Notes: generated by a model from the sequence alone, not told the origin. A stretch of DNA of 64,000 bases from Druceiella hillmani (GCA_039881145.1 JAYKKI010000077.1:3604501-3668500); one strand, 5' to 3'. Numbered from the stretch's first letter, positions 22,736 through 35,830 are shown. A program made the numbers and translations.

Positions 22736-23330
22736 TTTTATTATTGAGATAAATGGAAATCACATCGACCTTGCACGATCGAAGCGTTATGACAGAAGGC
22801 TCATAATTTCTACGGTCAATATGATTATATATCCGGTTGTTCATCTGGCTAAATCTGCAGACATTGTTGTGATGAAGGAGGAATCTACTGCAATGCTCTT
22901 GTAATTTTTTCCAATACTGTTCTTTTATTTTTCAAAACAATCTATCCGAAGAATAAGAAGAACACCTTTTCTACCATTCCGTCTTTTCATCGCCTTTGTA
23001 GGCAACTCTTTAGAGGGAAACATTTTCTTCGCCGATTGCTTCTTAATTTCGAATTCGTAACAATATATCTAGCTTTCGTCACCAGCGATGATATCAAATA
23101 CAAATTTCAATGTACTCCGTTGAGTTTTTCTCACATTTCGCGACATCTTCGATATATTCTGAGATATTGATAATTTTTGAATTTATTAATTATTGAATTT
23201 ATGAATGATAATTTTTGAATTTATTAATTAATTGATATTTCTGAGCTTCGGATAAATTATGAATTATCCGTCTAGAACAAAGCTTCCAGACGCCTAAATA
23301 TTTATGTAGAATTTTCTATACTTAACTCAT
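22736..23330 (-). pseudogene. Mariner transposase remnant, highly decayed
   Basis: Read on the minus strand, the sequence shows ASGSFVLDG-like and then DIIAGDES with IYCYEFEIKKQSA, matching the first catalytic-Asp block of mariner (GDETWIY). Further on comes RFLLHHNN, matching the second-Asp block (LHHDNA) with the Asp mutated to Asn. Stops and frame changes are frequent. A local A+T-rich duplication (TTTTTGAATTTATTAATTA) interrupts the front part. It is inactive and much older than the copia insertion. Confidence 0.6.
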
Positions 23331-23724
23331 ACCAATGCGTAAACTTGCTCAAATCTACTCAGAGGATACTGACTTGTCGGCGTTTACCATAAGCCACACA
23401 GCATTCACGTTATTTCAATTATCGTTATTGAGATACATCCCTCACGCAAACAATCACTAAGGTTGATAGGACCAAACTTAAACTAGGTAAACCAGTTATG
23501 AATGGTATCGCAGGATGGGTCTTCATTATAAAATAATAAAAGACGATCGTGACTTTGTTGATAATTGAGACCACAAAGAAAACAATAAGAAATCAACAAA
23601 TTCGTTGGCGTAATACGTACAATTACCGCCAATTTGTAGAAACATATTATAAATTGAAGCAAAGTACTTCAATGAATTACCGAAGAATATAATTTTTTAT
23701 TTTTTTAATTTTATCTTTATTATA

Positions 23725-24180
23725 AATAGCCAGTTCATTTCAATACTAGTTCATTACTTATTTAGCCCATGCCATTAAAAGGCCCAAACTCAAAACTTAC
23801 GCGATGGAAACTGTTTGAATACAATTATGAAATAATTTATAAAAGATCAATGGCGGGCAGACGCCTTGTTCACAGTTAAAGTTAATCATACAGAGGACGA
23901 ATTCGTTAAATCGATAAGAAGACAATTTAACTGTCAATTATTTAAATCAATAGAGAAGATAATGTCACTTTCACCGTATAACTGAAATAGACAAAATAAT
24001 CAATGAAAAGGCACAAACCATACACACTGAAATTGATATTGACACTAAGAGCATCATGACAGATGCTATTAACAATAAACAGAGTTTTTTCACAATAGCA
24101 TCTTTATTAACCAATTTTAAAAAGAGCAGGAGCTCAATTCTAATGTATTTTGTTTTGTTTTGCATATATTATCTCATATC
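23725..24180 (+). pseudogene. Ty3/gypsy pol remnant (end of RNase H and linker)
   Basis: The plus strand reads GPNSKLTRWKLFEYNYEIIY, the hallmark end of gypsy RNase H (LTRW...EY.YEI.YK). After a frameshift come WRADALFTVKV (the ADALS block) and an open polar stretch (HTEDEFVKSIRRQFNCQ). A second open stretch follows at about 23970-24180 (HRITEIDKIINEKAQ onward). Upstream residues at about 23725 resemble the degraded TDHQPL segment. It belongs to a retroelement that would reverse-transcribe its RNA; only this fragment survives. Confidence 0.6.
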
Positions 24181-24254
24181 GGGCATCATTTATCAATTAA
24201 TTTGGATAATTTTTATTTGAACGGTATATTCCCAATATGGTTCCATGAAACCTT

Positions 24255-25100
24255 TATTCGAATCTAACCATGGAAATTGAAGATACACTGTAAAATTCCT
24301 CAATACTGAACCACACAAGTGCCGTGGTCTGATTTGGATGATATAGGTCCAATAACAGACTAATGAGACACGATTAGGAGTGACAAAAATTTGTTCTTCA
24401 GTACAATTAATATTGTGGGTCTGAAACAGAAACTCTGCATACGAGGGCACTGCCTGCTTAAATCGTGATACGTGAAGATCTGCTGTATTTCATTAATATT
24501 GTCAGTCTAAAACAAATTCTTTGTTATTAAACTTCTGGTTCCAACTGCTCAGTTCTGATATTGCAGGGGTACTTTCTACCTAAACCCTGAGACTCGGGAA
24601 CCTGCCGTTTTTAAAATTAGTATTGTGAGTCTCAAGCAGAGATTCTGTCCTTGAACTACGGCTCCCGACACCTCAATCTTGATGCTGTAAAGGTACTGCC
24701 TATCTGCTGTTTTTAAATTTGTATTATGGGTCTCAACCCAAATTTAAAAACAGCAGATCCTCAAATTTTACCGTTTAGGAAGGTAAAACTTGAGGATTTG
24801 CTGTTTTTAAATTCGTATTATGACTTCTACTTGAGAGTAGAGACTGTCGAAAAGCTCTGAGTTCTAACTCCTCAGTCCCGAAACAGTGATCTTCTATATT
24901 TAAATTAATAAGTTTCAAGCGGATACTCTGCCATTCATCTTCGGATTCTAATTCCTCCTTTTAATAGTCCTAGAATAGTATCGTAAAATATTGGTTAGGA
25001 TTTGACCATGGAGATTGAAGATACACCATAAAATTCCTCATCAATGAACAATATTTTACGTTCAATAGGCGCTGTAATCAAATCAAGATGATGTAGATCT
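24255..25100. repeat. Complex repeat: degenerate tandem array between diverged direct repeats
   Basis: The block is flanked by two diverged direct repeats of about 100 bp, each containing ACCATGGARATTGAAGATAC and AAAATTCCTCA (24265-24355 and 25005-25100). Between them, units starting with an AATTAGTATTGTGAGTCTCA-like core recur at about 24405, 24492, 24614, 24716, 24811 and 24903. A near-perfect hairpin lies inside (see separate entry). Confidence 0.75.
24731..24813. repeat. Inverted repeat inside the tandem array
   Basis: AAATTTAAAAACAGCAGATC with CTCAAATTTTACC is mirrored by GGTAAAACTTGAGG with ATTTGCTGTTTTTAAATT, separated by about 8 bases. The arms are about 35 bp with few mismatches. 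Confidence 0.85.
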
Positions 25101-27062
25101 AATGATAATATAATAACAAAAGTCTCTAAAGTTTTGAGGCTACTATATCAGCAAAATCAAATATAGCACTCATCTATTTGTATTTGGGTATTCATGTACA
25201 TGATAGAGGACAGAAACGTCCAATCCCAAATATCTAGTAGTAGCAACACCTTGCAAATTTATTTATGTTTGGAAACGACATTGTATCGCAAAAGTTCCAA
25301 CTAAGTACTCATTATTTTATATTTTTCAATGCACTTCTTATTCGGTGGTTATTTGAAATAAAAGTTTTATTTAATTAAATAATATACACAATAAATATGA
25401 ACAATAAGTATTTATTAAACTGGGAAAACAGATAAAATTGAAAACTTAACAAAATTTTTGATAGAAACAATTAACTCGTATTTTACCGTGTGTTTTCCTC
25501 ACTATATTGTGTGTTAAAAAATAATATTATTAGTCATATTCACATAATAAACGGTAGGAATAGGGTTATAGGCGATGACAATGAAATTAAAAGATTTAGT
25601 ATATGGTAGATATGGTCAAAGATATTGTTAAAATATACTATTTTGATAAAATATATCACGAAAGTACCCATGGAACTCTTATACATTTGAGTCATATATA
25701 TTTTAAGTCTAATATGAACTAACCATTTCTAATTTAATTAAATCTAACAATATTTGTAAACATCGTAAGTTGGTAGATACCCTTATAAAGTTATAATAAC
25801 CTCGAGTCTATTTAAAACTACAACAGCACATTTATCTTGCATTTATTGGTGTTTTCTCAAGGTATGGAATAAACAGCAAACATTGTACGAAAATTTTGAA
25901 AGTAATATGGATTACTTTTCGTTATGTAGATGGCCGAAAATATTACGCTGGTTGACGATGAAGAATTTACATTAATAACAAATTTTACCCAAATGCATAA
26001 ATAAAATATTATAAACAAACAATTCAAACTCATACAGAGAACATATGCATGGAACTATGCAAGAAATATATACAACATTACAACGTAAACCTATGTCTAA
26101 AATTTGTCAACTCACAACTATCAATATGGCATAAAATTGTTCGGTTCCGGTAGAATTCCGATTAACACATAAGGAGGTTATTTTTGGCCACATAATACCC
26201 CTAAATGAAATTAGAGATCCAGTTATATGGTACGATACAATTAAAACTTTCAAAATAGCTGTGAAATTTAATCACGAGCTAATTCATAATAAACGTGCAA
26301 ATAAATAAAGCGAGAAAACAGAGGTAGTAATGATCCCCGAAAGCGAGCAAGTTCACATTCGGGACACATAAATAAGCTCAAAACAAATAATTCTAAAAAC
26401 TTCCAATAAGAGGAGATCAACAAGTAAGACCGTATATAACATTAGATACAATTGATATAAACGCACCCATTAAATTATCAAAAGTATTACAGGTTCGCCT
26501 GTGCGACGTTTACTGGGGCCGAGTACCAACGTAGAAAAAATAAATAACCAAGACTTTGCATTCATCACATAGGCTCGACAAACAGAACCATTATTATTTC
26601 ATTAAAGCTGCAATCTGCTCAGAATGGCGGAAAAATTAACAGAAATAATGAACTATGTCACAAACATACAATTTGTAGACAAAAAGAACTAAAAACAACA
26701 CCACCACTTATATATATACCAACACTTTTATTTAACTGCAATACCTCATGAAATCACAATCAGGGCGAACACGGCGGCATGACTTAATGAATGGTTTAGA
26801 CTTAATCGTAAAATGTGTTATTGGAAATTTAGATAATGACTTTCTAGTAGCTCTCGATAAACGTAACACAGCCGTTGATGAAACCGACTACAAACTACCA
26901 AGCTCTGATGACAACAATGTCTCTTAGAAAATAAGGAAAAATGTATAAGTGGAAGGAAGGAGGAAAATGTATAAATAAGAAAAATAATTCAGTAAAGATA
27001 AAATTTCTCCAATTAAAGTATTATAATATTGCGAGAAATAATAAAAATAAGGGATTCAGAAC
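25101..27062. other. A+T-rich stretch with weak retroelement traces
   Basis: At about 26160-26340 the plus strand is open over NEIRDPVIWYDTIKTFK and FNHELIHNKRANK. This has the composition and spacing of the C-terminal part of a gypsy/errantivirus-like integrase, but the match is weak. No other feature is visible. Confidence 0.3.
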
Positions 27063-29345
27063 TATAGTCCATTCAAATTCAAGATGGAATGTTGGTAAAC
27101 AATCACTTTTGACAGTTCAGGTATTGCAAACCTTTTTCTTACATTCACGTTTTATTTGCTATTTGTGATTAAAAAATATTCTTTTAATTAGTGTACACAT
27201 TTACACTGTGTACATAGATTGCTGTGCACGTAGCTTATATGGGATGTGATGTGCACGTAGTTTATATTATATAGATTATATTAAGTTAGATTTACCTATG
27301 TATATACATATAGTATATTGACCATACATATAGTATATTGACCATAAAATGTTTTTCAGTTTATTCGAGTAGTATAAAAATTAATATAGGAATATCAGTA
27401 TAAAATAAGTATTTAATTATTTGTCGAATATTTTGAGATGAGGTAAACATTACATTTTCCGCAGCCATTGACATAAATATATTATTTTTTTAAACTACTT
27501 GTACGAAACATAAACGTAGATACATGTTTTCTTTTCCGAATAATATTTCAATTATTATATTATTTTCCGCTTAGTACACTATGCCGCTCATAATGCGTTT
27601 TCTTTTTGTACCACTATTAAAATGCGTCACAAGGAATCACTGCGAATGCACTATAATATATATAAATCCAATCAAGGCTGAGTTTTCGGGTATTAGCGTA
27701 GGGTAATTCAATATTATATGGCCTGTTCGATGGAACGACCAACCAAAAAGTTTTACTGCTGCTCTATATGTCGTGAGCTAAGATTGGTGATTGCTTCTCG
27801 AACGTGTAAGTCGCTGTATACATTTTTTTGTTGAAAAAAAAAATTAAAAAGTGTTTTTAAACTTCTTTTAAATTTCTATTTACCTGAGATTTTTTTAGTA
27901 CGTTGATATTTGATGTTGCAATGTTAATATTTCTAAAATTTATTATGTATTTACTGTTTTTTCGTTCAATATAATAACCTGTCGATAACATAACTTCAAA
28001 TTGAATAACAAATTCATAAATGGTACTAAATTTCGATTCCGGATTAATCTTTCCAGATTATGCTTACATATCTGATAATCTTAAAAATGACAGAGATATT
28101 GAAGCGATTTCAATGATACTTGAGGATCCTACGTCTGAACGGGTTCAAATAGAACTAGCACCAACCAGGCCTTTAACATAAAGATCTAATGAGGATGCTG
28201 ACAAAAAGACCCGCCTTCAAAGTAGCTGACTGATATGTACCCAGTTGTAGAACTGCTTACTAGCGTTCGGAAATTGTCCAAGCAAATAGCGAAGGTACTC
28301 GCATCCCTATATTATATTAGTGAAAAAAAGTAAAGAGAAAGTAAAAATAATGAGATTACGAAGAAAAATCTTAATATTACAAAGCAAAAAATGAAATTAC
28401 ATTCAATTTCCGAGGAAGAAGAAACGATAGAATTAGCCGGTGAAAATTCCAGTCCCGAAGATAATATATATGATGCGTGGAATGCGGTGAAAATTATTAC
28501 GAGACTGAAAAAATAGAAGATTAGCTACAATGAATTGCTTGTAAATTATGGTCGTATGTAAATTGTATTCCATTCAACAATTATTGCAATCCTTGTGGCA
28601 AGAAAATGAAGAAACAAGAAACGGAAAAGAAAAACTTACACCAGAAAAAAATAACGAAAAATGCAAAGGAAGATGAAAAATGACCCGGAAATGAAGTGGC
28701 CATCTTACCCTTATGTAAGCGGCCAACTTATAACGGATATTAACATTAAAGCTTTTTAATGTTTTTGATTTAAATATGTCTAATATTAAGAATAATCATC
28801 GAAAATATACGTCGAATTAAGAGTAAAAGCTCAGTTATTATAAAAACATTATCCTAAAGTACGCATACAATTTGTAGGCTACAATGGAAAATATTTTAGT
28901 ACCACCACTTACTTGAAGAGAAAATGAGATATGTCACAATGTTTGTTTAATTATCTATACGCCAAATATATCATAACTATATCTGCATATAAGGTAATCA
29001 AATGTAGAAATATAGCAGCGTAAGCTGACACATTGTAGCTATCTCACTCTAACGCCTTATAAATTCGCAAAAAAAATGGAGGGTTGTCAATTTTTCCGAG
29101 TAAAATTTTAGAATTCGTTTCAATAAAATAATGGTATAATACTTGTATTTATAACATTTTTTATAGTGAAACTTTGTGAAGTTAATATTTTGATTATGTA
29201 TATACTTTAATAATACTCCGGGAATAATGCAATCAATTTTATAAATAATAGTCAGCTGATCGAATATTACATTTGTGCTAACCATATTTTAACTGTCAAA
29301 TTCGATTGTTTACAAACATTCCATCTTCAATTTGAATGGACTATA
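27063..29345. mobile_element. Probable DNA transposon bounded by 55-bp terminal inverted repeats
   Basis: The left end (27063-27117) and the reverse complement of the right end (29291-29345) share about 50 of 55 bases, from TATAGTCCATTCAAATT through AAGATGGAATGT and GTAAACAATC to TTTGACAGTT. The palindromic TATA at both outer edges is consistent with a TA target duplication around an element starting TAGTCC. The interior has decayed plus-strand coding traces, including MERPTKKFYCCSICRELRLV at about 27730, MVLNFDSGLIFPDYAYISDN at about 28020 and a lysine-rich stretch ending MKWPSYPYVSGQLI at about 28700. I cannot assign these to a transposase family. The spacing and TIRs suggest a 2.3-kb element that has lost function. 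Confidence 0.7.
27307..27346. repeat. 20-bp direct duplication
   Basis: CATATAGTATATTGACCATA occurs twice in exact tandem. Confidence 0.9.
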
Positions 29346-30529
29346 AGTATAACTGTAGCAACCATAGTGACTATTTGCACAGTACAATACTTATCGCAGA
29401 AAAAATCATATAAGCACTAAAACAAAAGCCTGCTTTTCTCATCTTATATTATCGTGTTAAGGAATATGAATTGTTGGCAATACCAATCACTTCTAGTATG
29501 GAAAATGTACAAAATTTGCTAATTTGCCAACTAAGTCGCAAAATTTACTAACGTATCTTAGATTAAAACACTAGGAAATTTAAACAATTAATTTCTTTTT
29601 CTATCGAGAAAAGCGAATTTTTTTTTATATAATACCGTTACCTATTAATACGAGGCGACAAATTCACGGTCTCAAGAGCCAAGTGTGCAATCATATCGAA
29701 AAATCAGAATCGATGCAATAATTTTAACAAGATTTTAATTTAATCTTATAATAGTTGTACCAATAATCTGTGAGATAAAAAGGAAAAAAAGGTTAGGGGA
29801 AGAAGAACCACATATATTAAAGTTAAGGTTAAACCAGTTCCATCCTTAACTTTACATTAGAGAATTTAAATAAGGATGTCCTTTAACTACTGTAGCAATA
29901 AAATACCCGAGACTCATCAAAAGGTACCGCTATAATTTTATTTTATTTTTTCATATTACTGTAATTATATAAAATAGAACTTTTTATCTATCTAAAAATA
30001 TTTATCTTTTATACATTGCTCTATCGTGGTTTTGGGAAATTAATAACAATTTACATTTAAAATGGCAATGTACATCGTGTGGCATTACCATATTAAGGTC
30101 TATCTACAAAAACTAACATAAATGTTTATTATTTAAATAGATTAATTGTAAAAAACAAACAAAAATATCAAAAGTATGTATATCGGAAATGAAGAAAACG
30201 AAAGCGATACTGGGAATCTGGGAATGCACTTTGAATATCTAATTCAATTTAGATCAATAATTTATTATTGTCCAAAAATGGCGAGTGCAAATGTATTGTA
30301 GAATAACCATAGCTAGATTTTCTTTAATTCCTTCCGAAAATATAAAATATGGTCGAAAAATTTATGTATTTTTTATAAAATGGATTAAAAGCTTAACAAT
30401 TTCTCAATCATTGTTACATTTAATTAAAACTTATAAAGAAGCTTAATAAAAGTTTTAATTCTCTTTATTTACTATTTATCATTCGAAGAAATGTAAAGTA
30501 ACATAGGTTCCAGGAAAAGCGAGTGATAG
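29346..30529. other. A+T-rich non-coding stretch
   Basis: Nothing recognisable. Confidence 0.4.
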
Positions 30530-30800
30530 CCTTACTTACAAAATTTCATCTTATAAGCCTGTGACCCACGGATCTTGATATATACGGACGGACGGACGGA
30601 CATAACGTAATTACAGGTGTTCCTAGTTGCAATTGAATCCTGAAAACGAAGTCTTTTAAATTAAAAAATATATGCCTTTTACGAGGTTACAAACTTCAAA
30701 AAAGAAAAAGAATCACTTTTTTATCCGGCCGTCCGTCCATACGTCTATCACAGTCGACCTAAGCTAAAAACTGATAAGAAACTTAAATTTAACACGATTA
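30530..30800 (+). repeat. R1 tail and R2 fragment
   Basis: ATACGGACGGACGGACGGAC followed by GGTGTTCCTAG (R1 tail, about 30560-30625) and CCGGCCGTCCGTCCATACGT with CTATCACAG (R2, about 30720-30765) mark two short, diverged repeat pieces. Confidence 0.4.
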
Positions 30801-32879
30801 TAAAGTTTGCTGGCCTGCATATTTCAAAAATGGAAATCTGAAAAATATTCTCGTGTAATTTATGGGAAGCTAAACTTTTGGATGACAATAAAAATTCTTT
30901 CGGTTATGTTTTGGCTTATTTTAAGAAATGTAAAACGATTATTATTTGTCAAAATTATATTTTGTACTTTTTCTGAGGTTAACTTAAAAATGTCATACAA
31001 AAAATGTCATCGTTTTTCAAATATGGTGAAGTGATCACTTTGAGAAGAAATAGCAATTTTATAAATATAATTATATTTTACAGACAATCAATTAATTATA
31101 AAAAGCTACGTTATTCTTATTAAATGATGGCAAACAAACTTAATTATCTAACTGACAAAATAAGTTCTAACATGGATTAGTTTATCGGAGGTAAATGTTT
31201 AAGGGCACAGATTTTATCTATCGTATGTCACATAGATTAAAATACAATATCAAGTCATTGGAATTTTACCGTAAAATCATAAATCACAAGTGAAATAACG
31301 TGATTCATCAAGTAAAATCGTACTGATTATTAAATTTATGCACCCTTGCATTAAACATACATACATTTTTACACAATCCGTAATCGTCAACGTATTTTAA
31401 TAATATGTTAGAGACCATTTTAAGCAGTTGTTTTTAGACTTTTTTAACAAAAATGACTAAGAAATCCCAATTTGAATTTTAATAATAAACTAAGCCTAAC
31501 ATTTCAGCGCTCTATAAACAAGTGGTAAATAAAGAAGCACCCTGTGAAAATACCGGATCAAACATCTCGAAATATTTAACAGACTACAAATTAATTTAAT
31601 TTTTATGCAGAAGATCTGACGTATCACAGAAATCGTGACGCAAATTAACATGCAAAAATCTTTGACCTAACGGTGAGATCTAAAATGTTGCTGCGCGATG
31701 AGATTTAATGAATAAATATAATTATAATATGCGATACCAAATATAAGAAAACATATTTGTTAAATATGACTGTTTATTCTTTTATCGCTCGATCAAATTA
31801 CAATTTTTTATCATCTTCCCATTATTCATGCTATTTATACTACGGAACATTCACTACGCGAATGTTATCCACAAAGTGAAAAAAAACAATGTGCCCAAAA
31901 AAGTTGCCGTTTTAGTTTTTGTCAGACCGATGAATTCAAATGTTAAGAACTAAAAAAACTACTGAATAATTATCTATGGAACTATATAAAACTGGAATAT
32001 TGGGACCAACGCAGTATCTTACTGAACACAATTTAACAATTTTATTAAATGTAAACCGCCCAAGTGCGTTATCAGACGGCGCATAAAGGAAAACGATTAA
32101 TTAATTAAGAGAATAAGATTTCATAGTTGTCTATGTCACCTAAATTTTTGATGCAATTTAATTAAAATATTCTATTTGAAATGTCTGATCAAATTTTGGT
32201 GTCAATAAATGTTTAAATCCACCATTGAAAATATGTCGAGGAACGGACGCGTTGCACATTAATTTAAAGTTTAATATTTCACAAATGGGATTTAAAAATG
32301 AATAACAATAAATGGAACATTAATTTTATTTTAAGAGCCCTATCCAATGCTATTCCACTCGATATTGAAAAAAATTGCTATACTTTACCAAGGCACCCTA
32401 AAAACATAGATCAACTGCAAGTTCAATTCGCGCAGTCAAGTATCCGTACAAAAACCTGTAAAAATACAAATGAGAGCATTACCGAACTATTATAGTTAGG
32501 TCCTCAATTTACTTCTTGCCTTTTTATAGATAACTAAATAATATTATTTCGATATACGGCAACATAACGACTACATTATATGAATATTAAAATGGTACCA
32601 ATAGAATTTTAAAAGAAAAGGCGAAAATTTATTTAATAACATGATTATTTTTATTTACCAATTAACCAATGACTATTGGTATACAAATACATATATATGC
32701 AATTGGAATGATTCAGCTGAAAGAAAATTGGATGCCGTGTGAGTTGAGAGAAAGGCAACAAGAAAAACGTTTAATCAATAATAAATCATTCTCGGAAAAT
32801 ACATAAGATACAATCTTTAAATTGATTTACTACTTAAAATAAAAATTTATTTATTTTGATAATCCTAAACCAAAAAAAT
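30801..32879. other. A+T-rich non-coding stretch
   Basis: Several short open frames occur, but none has protein-like composition or splice context. Confidence 0.4.
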
Positions 32880-33390
32880 CACGGATGAAATCCGATGGAA
32901 TATTAACATTAACATTAATGCCGAAAGGGAATATTCGTGAAAAAAAGATTATGCTATTAGGAGATTGGTAAGATATATACTGTAAGTTGCTGAAAACAAA
33001 TCAAACTGTCCCTGCTAATTATTATCGACGACCATTAAGATTGCAAGAAAAGCTAAATATTACAAGAAGAACTACTAAAAATGTTAAAAAAGTTGATAGT
33101 CATATTTATTTATCATGAAGACATTGTTTCTATTCCGTATTTTGAAAACAATTGTCACTTCAACGGGAACATTTTTCACACCCGCTTTATTTCTCCTTCA
33201 TGACCATTCATTTCAATCATTTCAGCATTGCCTTTCCAAACGCTTTACACGTACTTTATAACTTGTGGATAAATCGAAAAATGGCTCAAAATATTGCTCC
33301 AGAAAACAAAAGATTCCCATTTTCACGATATTAATTTTCTACCTGAAGGATGAACAAATGTTATATTGAAATTAATATATTACTTATTGA
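32880..33390 (+). pseudogene. Mariner transposase remnant, central and C-terminal parts
   Basis: The plus strand reads MPKGNIREKKIML, then LLKTNQTVPANYYRRPLRLQ, matching the mariner block between the first and second catalytic Asp (ELL..NQT..., Y..QL..L). Further on, in another frame, it reads EKWLKILLQKTKDSHFHDIN followed by FLPEG, matching the C-terminal KKWLDE...FF..GI..LPERW segment. The HQDNARPH block is not preserved. It is a separate, differently decayed copy from those at 11.1 and 23 kb. Confidence 0.6.
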
Positions 33391-33828
33391 AAAACAGCAA
33401 TAATTAAGGACGCCAATAATTGAATTGATAAAAATCTTATTCAATCCTTGAAAAAGAAAGTAAAATTGCCTATGGATGCCATAGACATTTTTTGTAATAA
33501 AGTTTTTTTATTTGAAGTCTATAATTTTGTAATATTTTTTTTAGTAATCTTCCTATATTTTTTTCACCTAGCCTCCAAACAAGAGCAGAGAGGATACGCA
33601 ATTTGGTTAATTTAGACAGATCGCTATCTCGCATAATTCGGTACCTGAATTTAATTTCAAAAAATTGTTTTTGTGTAAGTATCTTTGTTTTTCCAAATTA
33701 TATTTTAACGCTTTACTTCAACAAACAAAACACATCGTCAATATTAGCTACTTAAATAGACGCCTAATCAAAAATCTCCACATAGACAAAAATCATAATA
33801 ATCACCATTGTAATTATATACCATTTTT
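33391..33828. other. A+T-rich non-coding stretch
   Basis: Nothing recognisable. Confidence 0.4.
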
Positions 33829-33912
33829 GTTTACATACGATTTCTGACATATGGGCGTCACGACCGGCTTGAATGAAACGCAATCTAGAAGGCCAATTCT
33901 CAACCACTTATT
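33829..33912 (-). pseudogene. Transposase C-terminal fragment, IS630/Tc1/mariner group, inverted
   Basis: The minus strand reads VVENWPSRLRFIQAGRDAHM then SEIV, matching the last residues of the transposase family whose plus-strand copy follows next door. This piece is in the opposite orientation to its neighbour and ends at the same kind of sequence (VVENW), so two copies or a rearranged copy meet here. Confidence 0.65.
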
Positions 33913-33924
33913 CGAGCAATAATT

Positions 33925-34515
33925 TGTTCAGCAACAAGACAAATTTTTGGTTGAATGGCTCCATCAATAAACAAAATTGCCGGATTTGAAATGAAGAAAA
34001 TCCATGGGCCATTATTGAGACGCCATTACATCCAGAAAAACTCACTATGTGGTATGCTTTTTGGACTTGTGGAGTCATTGACCTGTGTTTCTTCAAAGAT
34101 GATGCCGGTGAGAACGTTACAATCTATTATTGCTGACATTGACGTTCCCCAATTGAATGGCATTAATATTGAAGAGCTTAGGTCTCAACAAGACGGTGCA
34201 ACATGTCATACAGCACGCGACACGATCAATTGATTGCAGGAAACATTCAATGAGCGCATAATTCACCTAATACCCTTGTAAATTGGCCTTCACGATTATG
34301 TGATATCACGCCCATGGATTATTTTTATAATATGTTAAGTTACTAGATTATGCCGATAAATCACAAAAGTTGAAACACTTGAAAGGTTGCCTTTTTTCTT
34401 TCTTTTCTTTGCGTTATTGTCAATATATGACCCCACCTGCTTGAAAAAGTGGTTGAGAATTGGACTTCCAGACTGCAATTCATTCGAGCTAGCCGCAGAA
34501 CCCAATTGCCTGAAT
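33925..34515 (+). pseudogene. Transposase remnant, IS630/Tc1/mariner group
   Basis: The plus strand shows NGSINKQNCRI then NEENPWAIIETPLHPEKLTM, WYAFWTCGVIDLCFFKDDAG, PQLNGINIEEL, and the second catalytic block QQDGATCHTARDTIN. VNWPSRLCDITPMDYF (third catalytic block) and, after a low-complexity interruption, KVVENWTSRLQFIRASRR follow. This is the order of a family of insect transposases with QQDGATCHTA and CDITPLDYF motifs. Several stops and at least two frameshifts inactivate it, and the N-terminal DNA-binding region is missing. The enzyme would have excised and inserted its element. Confidence 0.75.
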
Positions 34516-35803
34516 CGTATTCAAACACCAATGGCATAAAATTACCTTTTCAATAAAGGCAATATTATGGTCATTATCATGATTCTTATCTGTTTTTTCT
34601 TTCATCTTTAAATAATATACCTCTAAAAAAACACCCGTTTTCTTGCACGTATACATTACATATTTCATAGACAAGAAATTAACAGACATTTAAAAACTGC
34701 TCACAAATTAATACCAATCCCAACGACCGCAAATCCTACTTTAGGGCTCCAATATTGAATAAATATGAGAACTAAGCACGCCCGCAATAAGCACCCAAAC
34801 CAGAAATGGAACGTTATTATTCGTTTTTTAAATCGTATTTTAAATATATTAATTAGATGCGAATAAATTACAACCATGGATCAAAGACATGTTCCTTCTG
34901 AGATACCTAAACTAATTAAATTTTGACTATACCTCTTTTTGCGTGCGAATACGATTTCTGACGTCAAACACTAATAATGACGTCAATGATGGTATATTGC
35001 GTTTTGTACACGTGATTTGGACAAAAAAACTGGTGCAAAAGCGCTGTCAACATCAACGCGTTTTTTCATAAATGACAGCTCACGTTCCTGGCATATTCCG
35101 CACGTTTCTCAGTTTGGAGATACCTATTCGTATTGTTGGTTCCAGACAAGATATAATAATTCTGTATTGTTTGAATTACCCTGAAGCCGAGGTACAGCCC
35201 TGCGCGCAAAAGGGTTCATAAATATGTTTTAAATGGAAAATTATGCTTCACCTATCTTATTTATGTTTGTCTGCTTCTTTATAGCAACGAAAGTAACACC
35301 GTACTTTCATCTGAAATATTCTAAATACATGCTACATATAAAAATAAATTAATCCCTTCTCTTAGAAAATGAATACACAAACAGCACGGCATCCAATTTG
35401 CCATTGCGTGGATCTTTAAAATTTCCTGTAATAATAGGAAAATATTTCAAAAAGATAATTTTTTTATCGATTGTCACAAAAAAAAATTACCCTAATACAA
35501 AAAAACTGGTTTTACACATTCATTTCACGAGTTTATTTTTTAAGAAGAGATTTTTTTTATTCTCATAACTCGTTTAAAGAAAGAATAACTAAAGTTCATA
35601 AAATTATATTTTAATGAACAAGTGCACAGCAAAACTACCATTTGTCTGAGCTATATTTATAAATTAATATGGTGTCGCATATCAAAGCAGATAAGCGATA
35701 AAAACTATCAAGTCGAATTGCAAGAAATTACTCATTTCTCTGCTACCTTCACTGATACTCAATTCTAATATCGAAATTGCTAATATTATTAACTTTAAAC
35801 AAC
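34516..35803. other. A+T-rich non-coding stretch
   Basis: No gene is supported. A moderately GC-rich patch at about 35040-35220 resembles generic repeat sequence but was not assigned. Confidence 0.4.
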
Positions 35804-35830
35804 AACAGAATTAATTCCATTAATTCTGTT
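35804..35830. repeat. Perfect 12-bp inverted repeat, 3-nt loop
   Basis: AACAGAATTAAT and ATTAATTCTGTT flank TCC. Confidence 0.9.
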
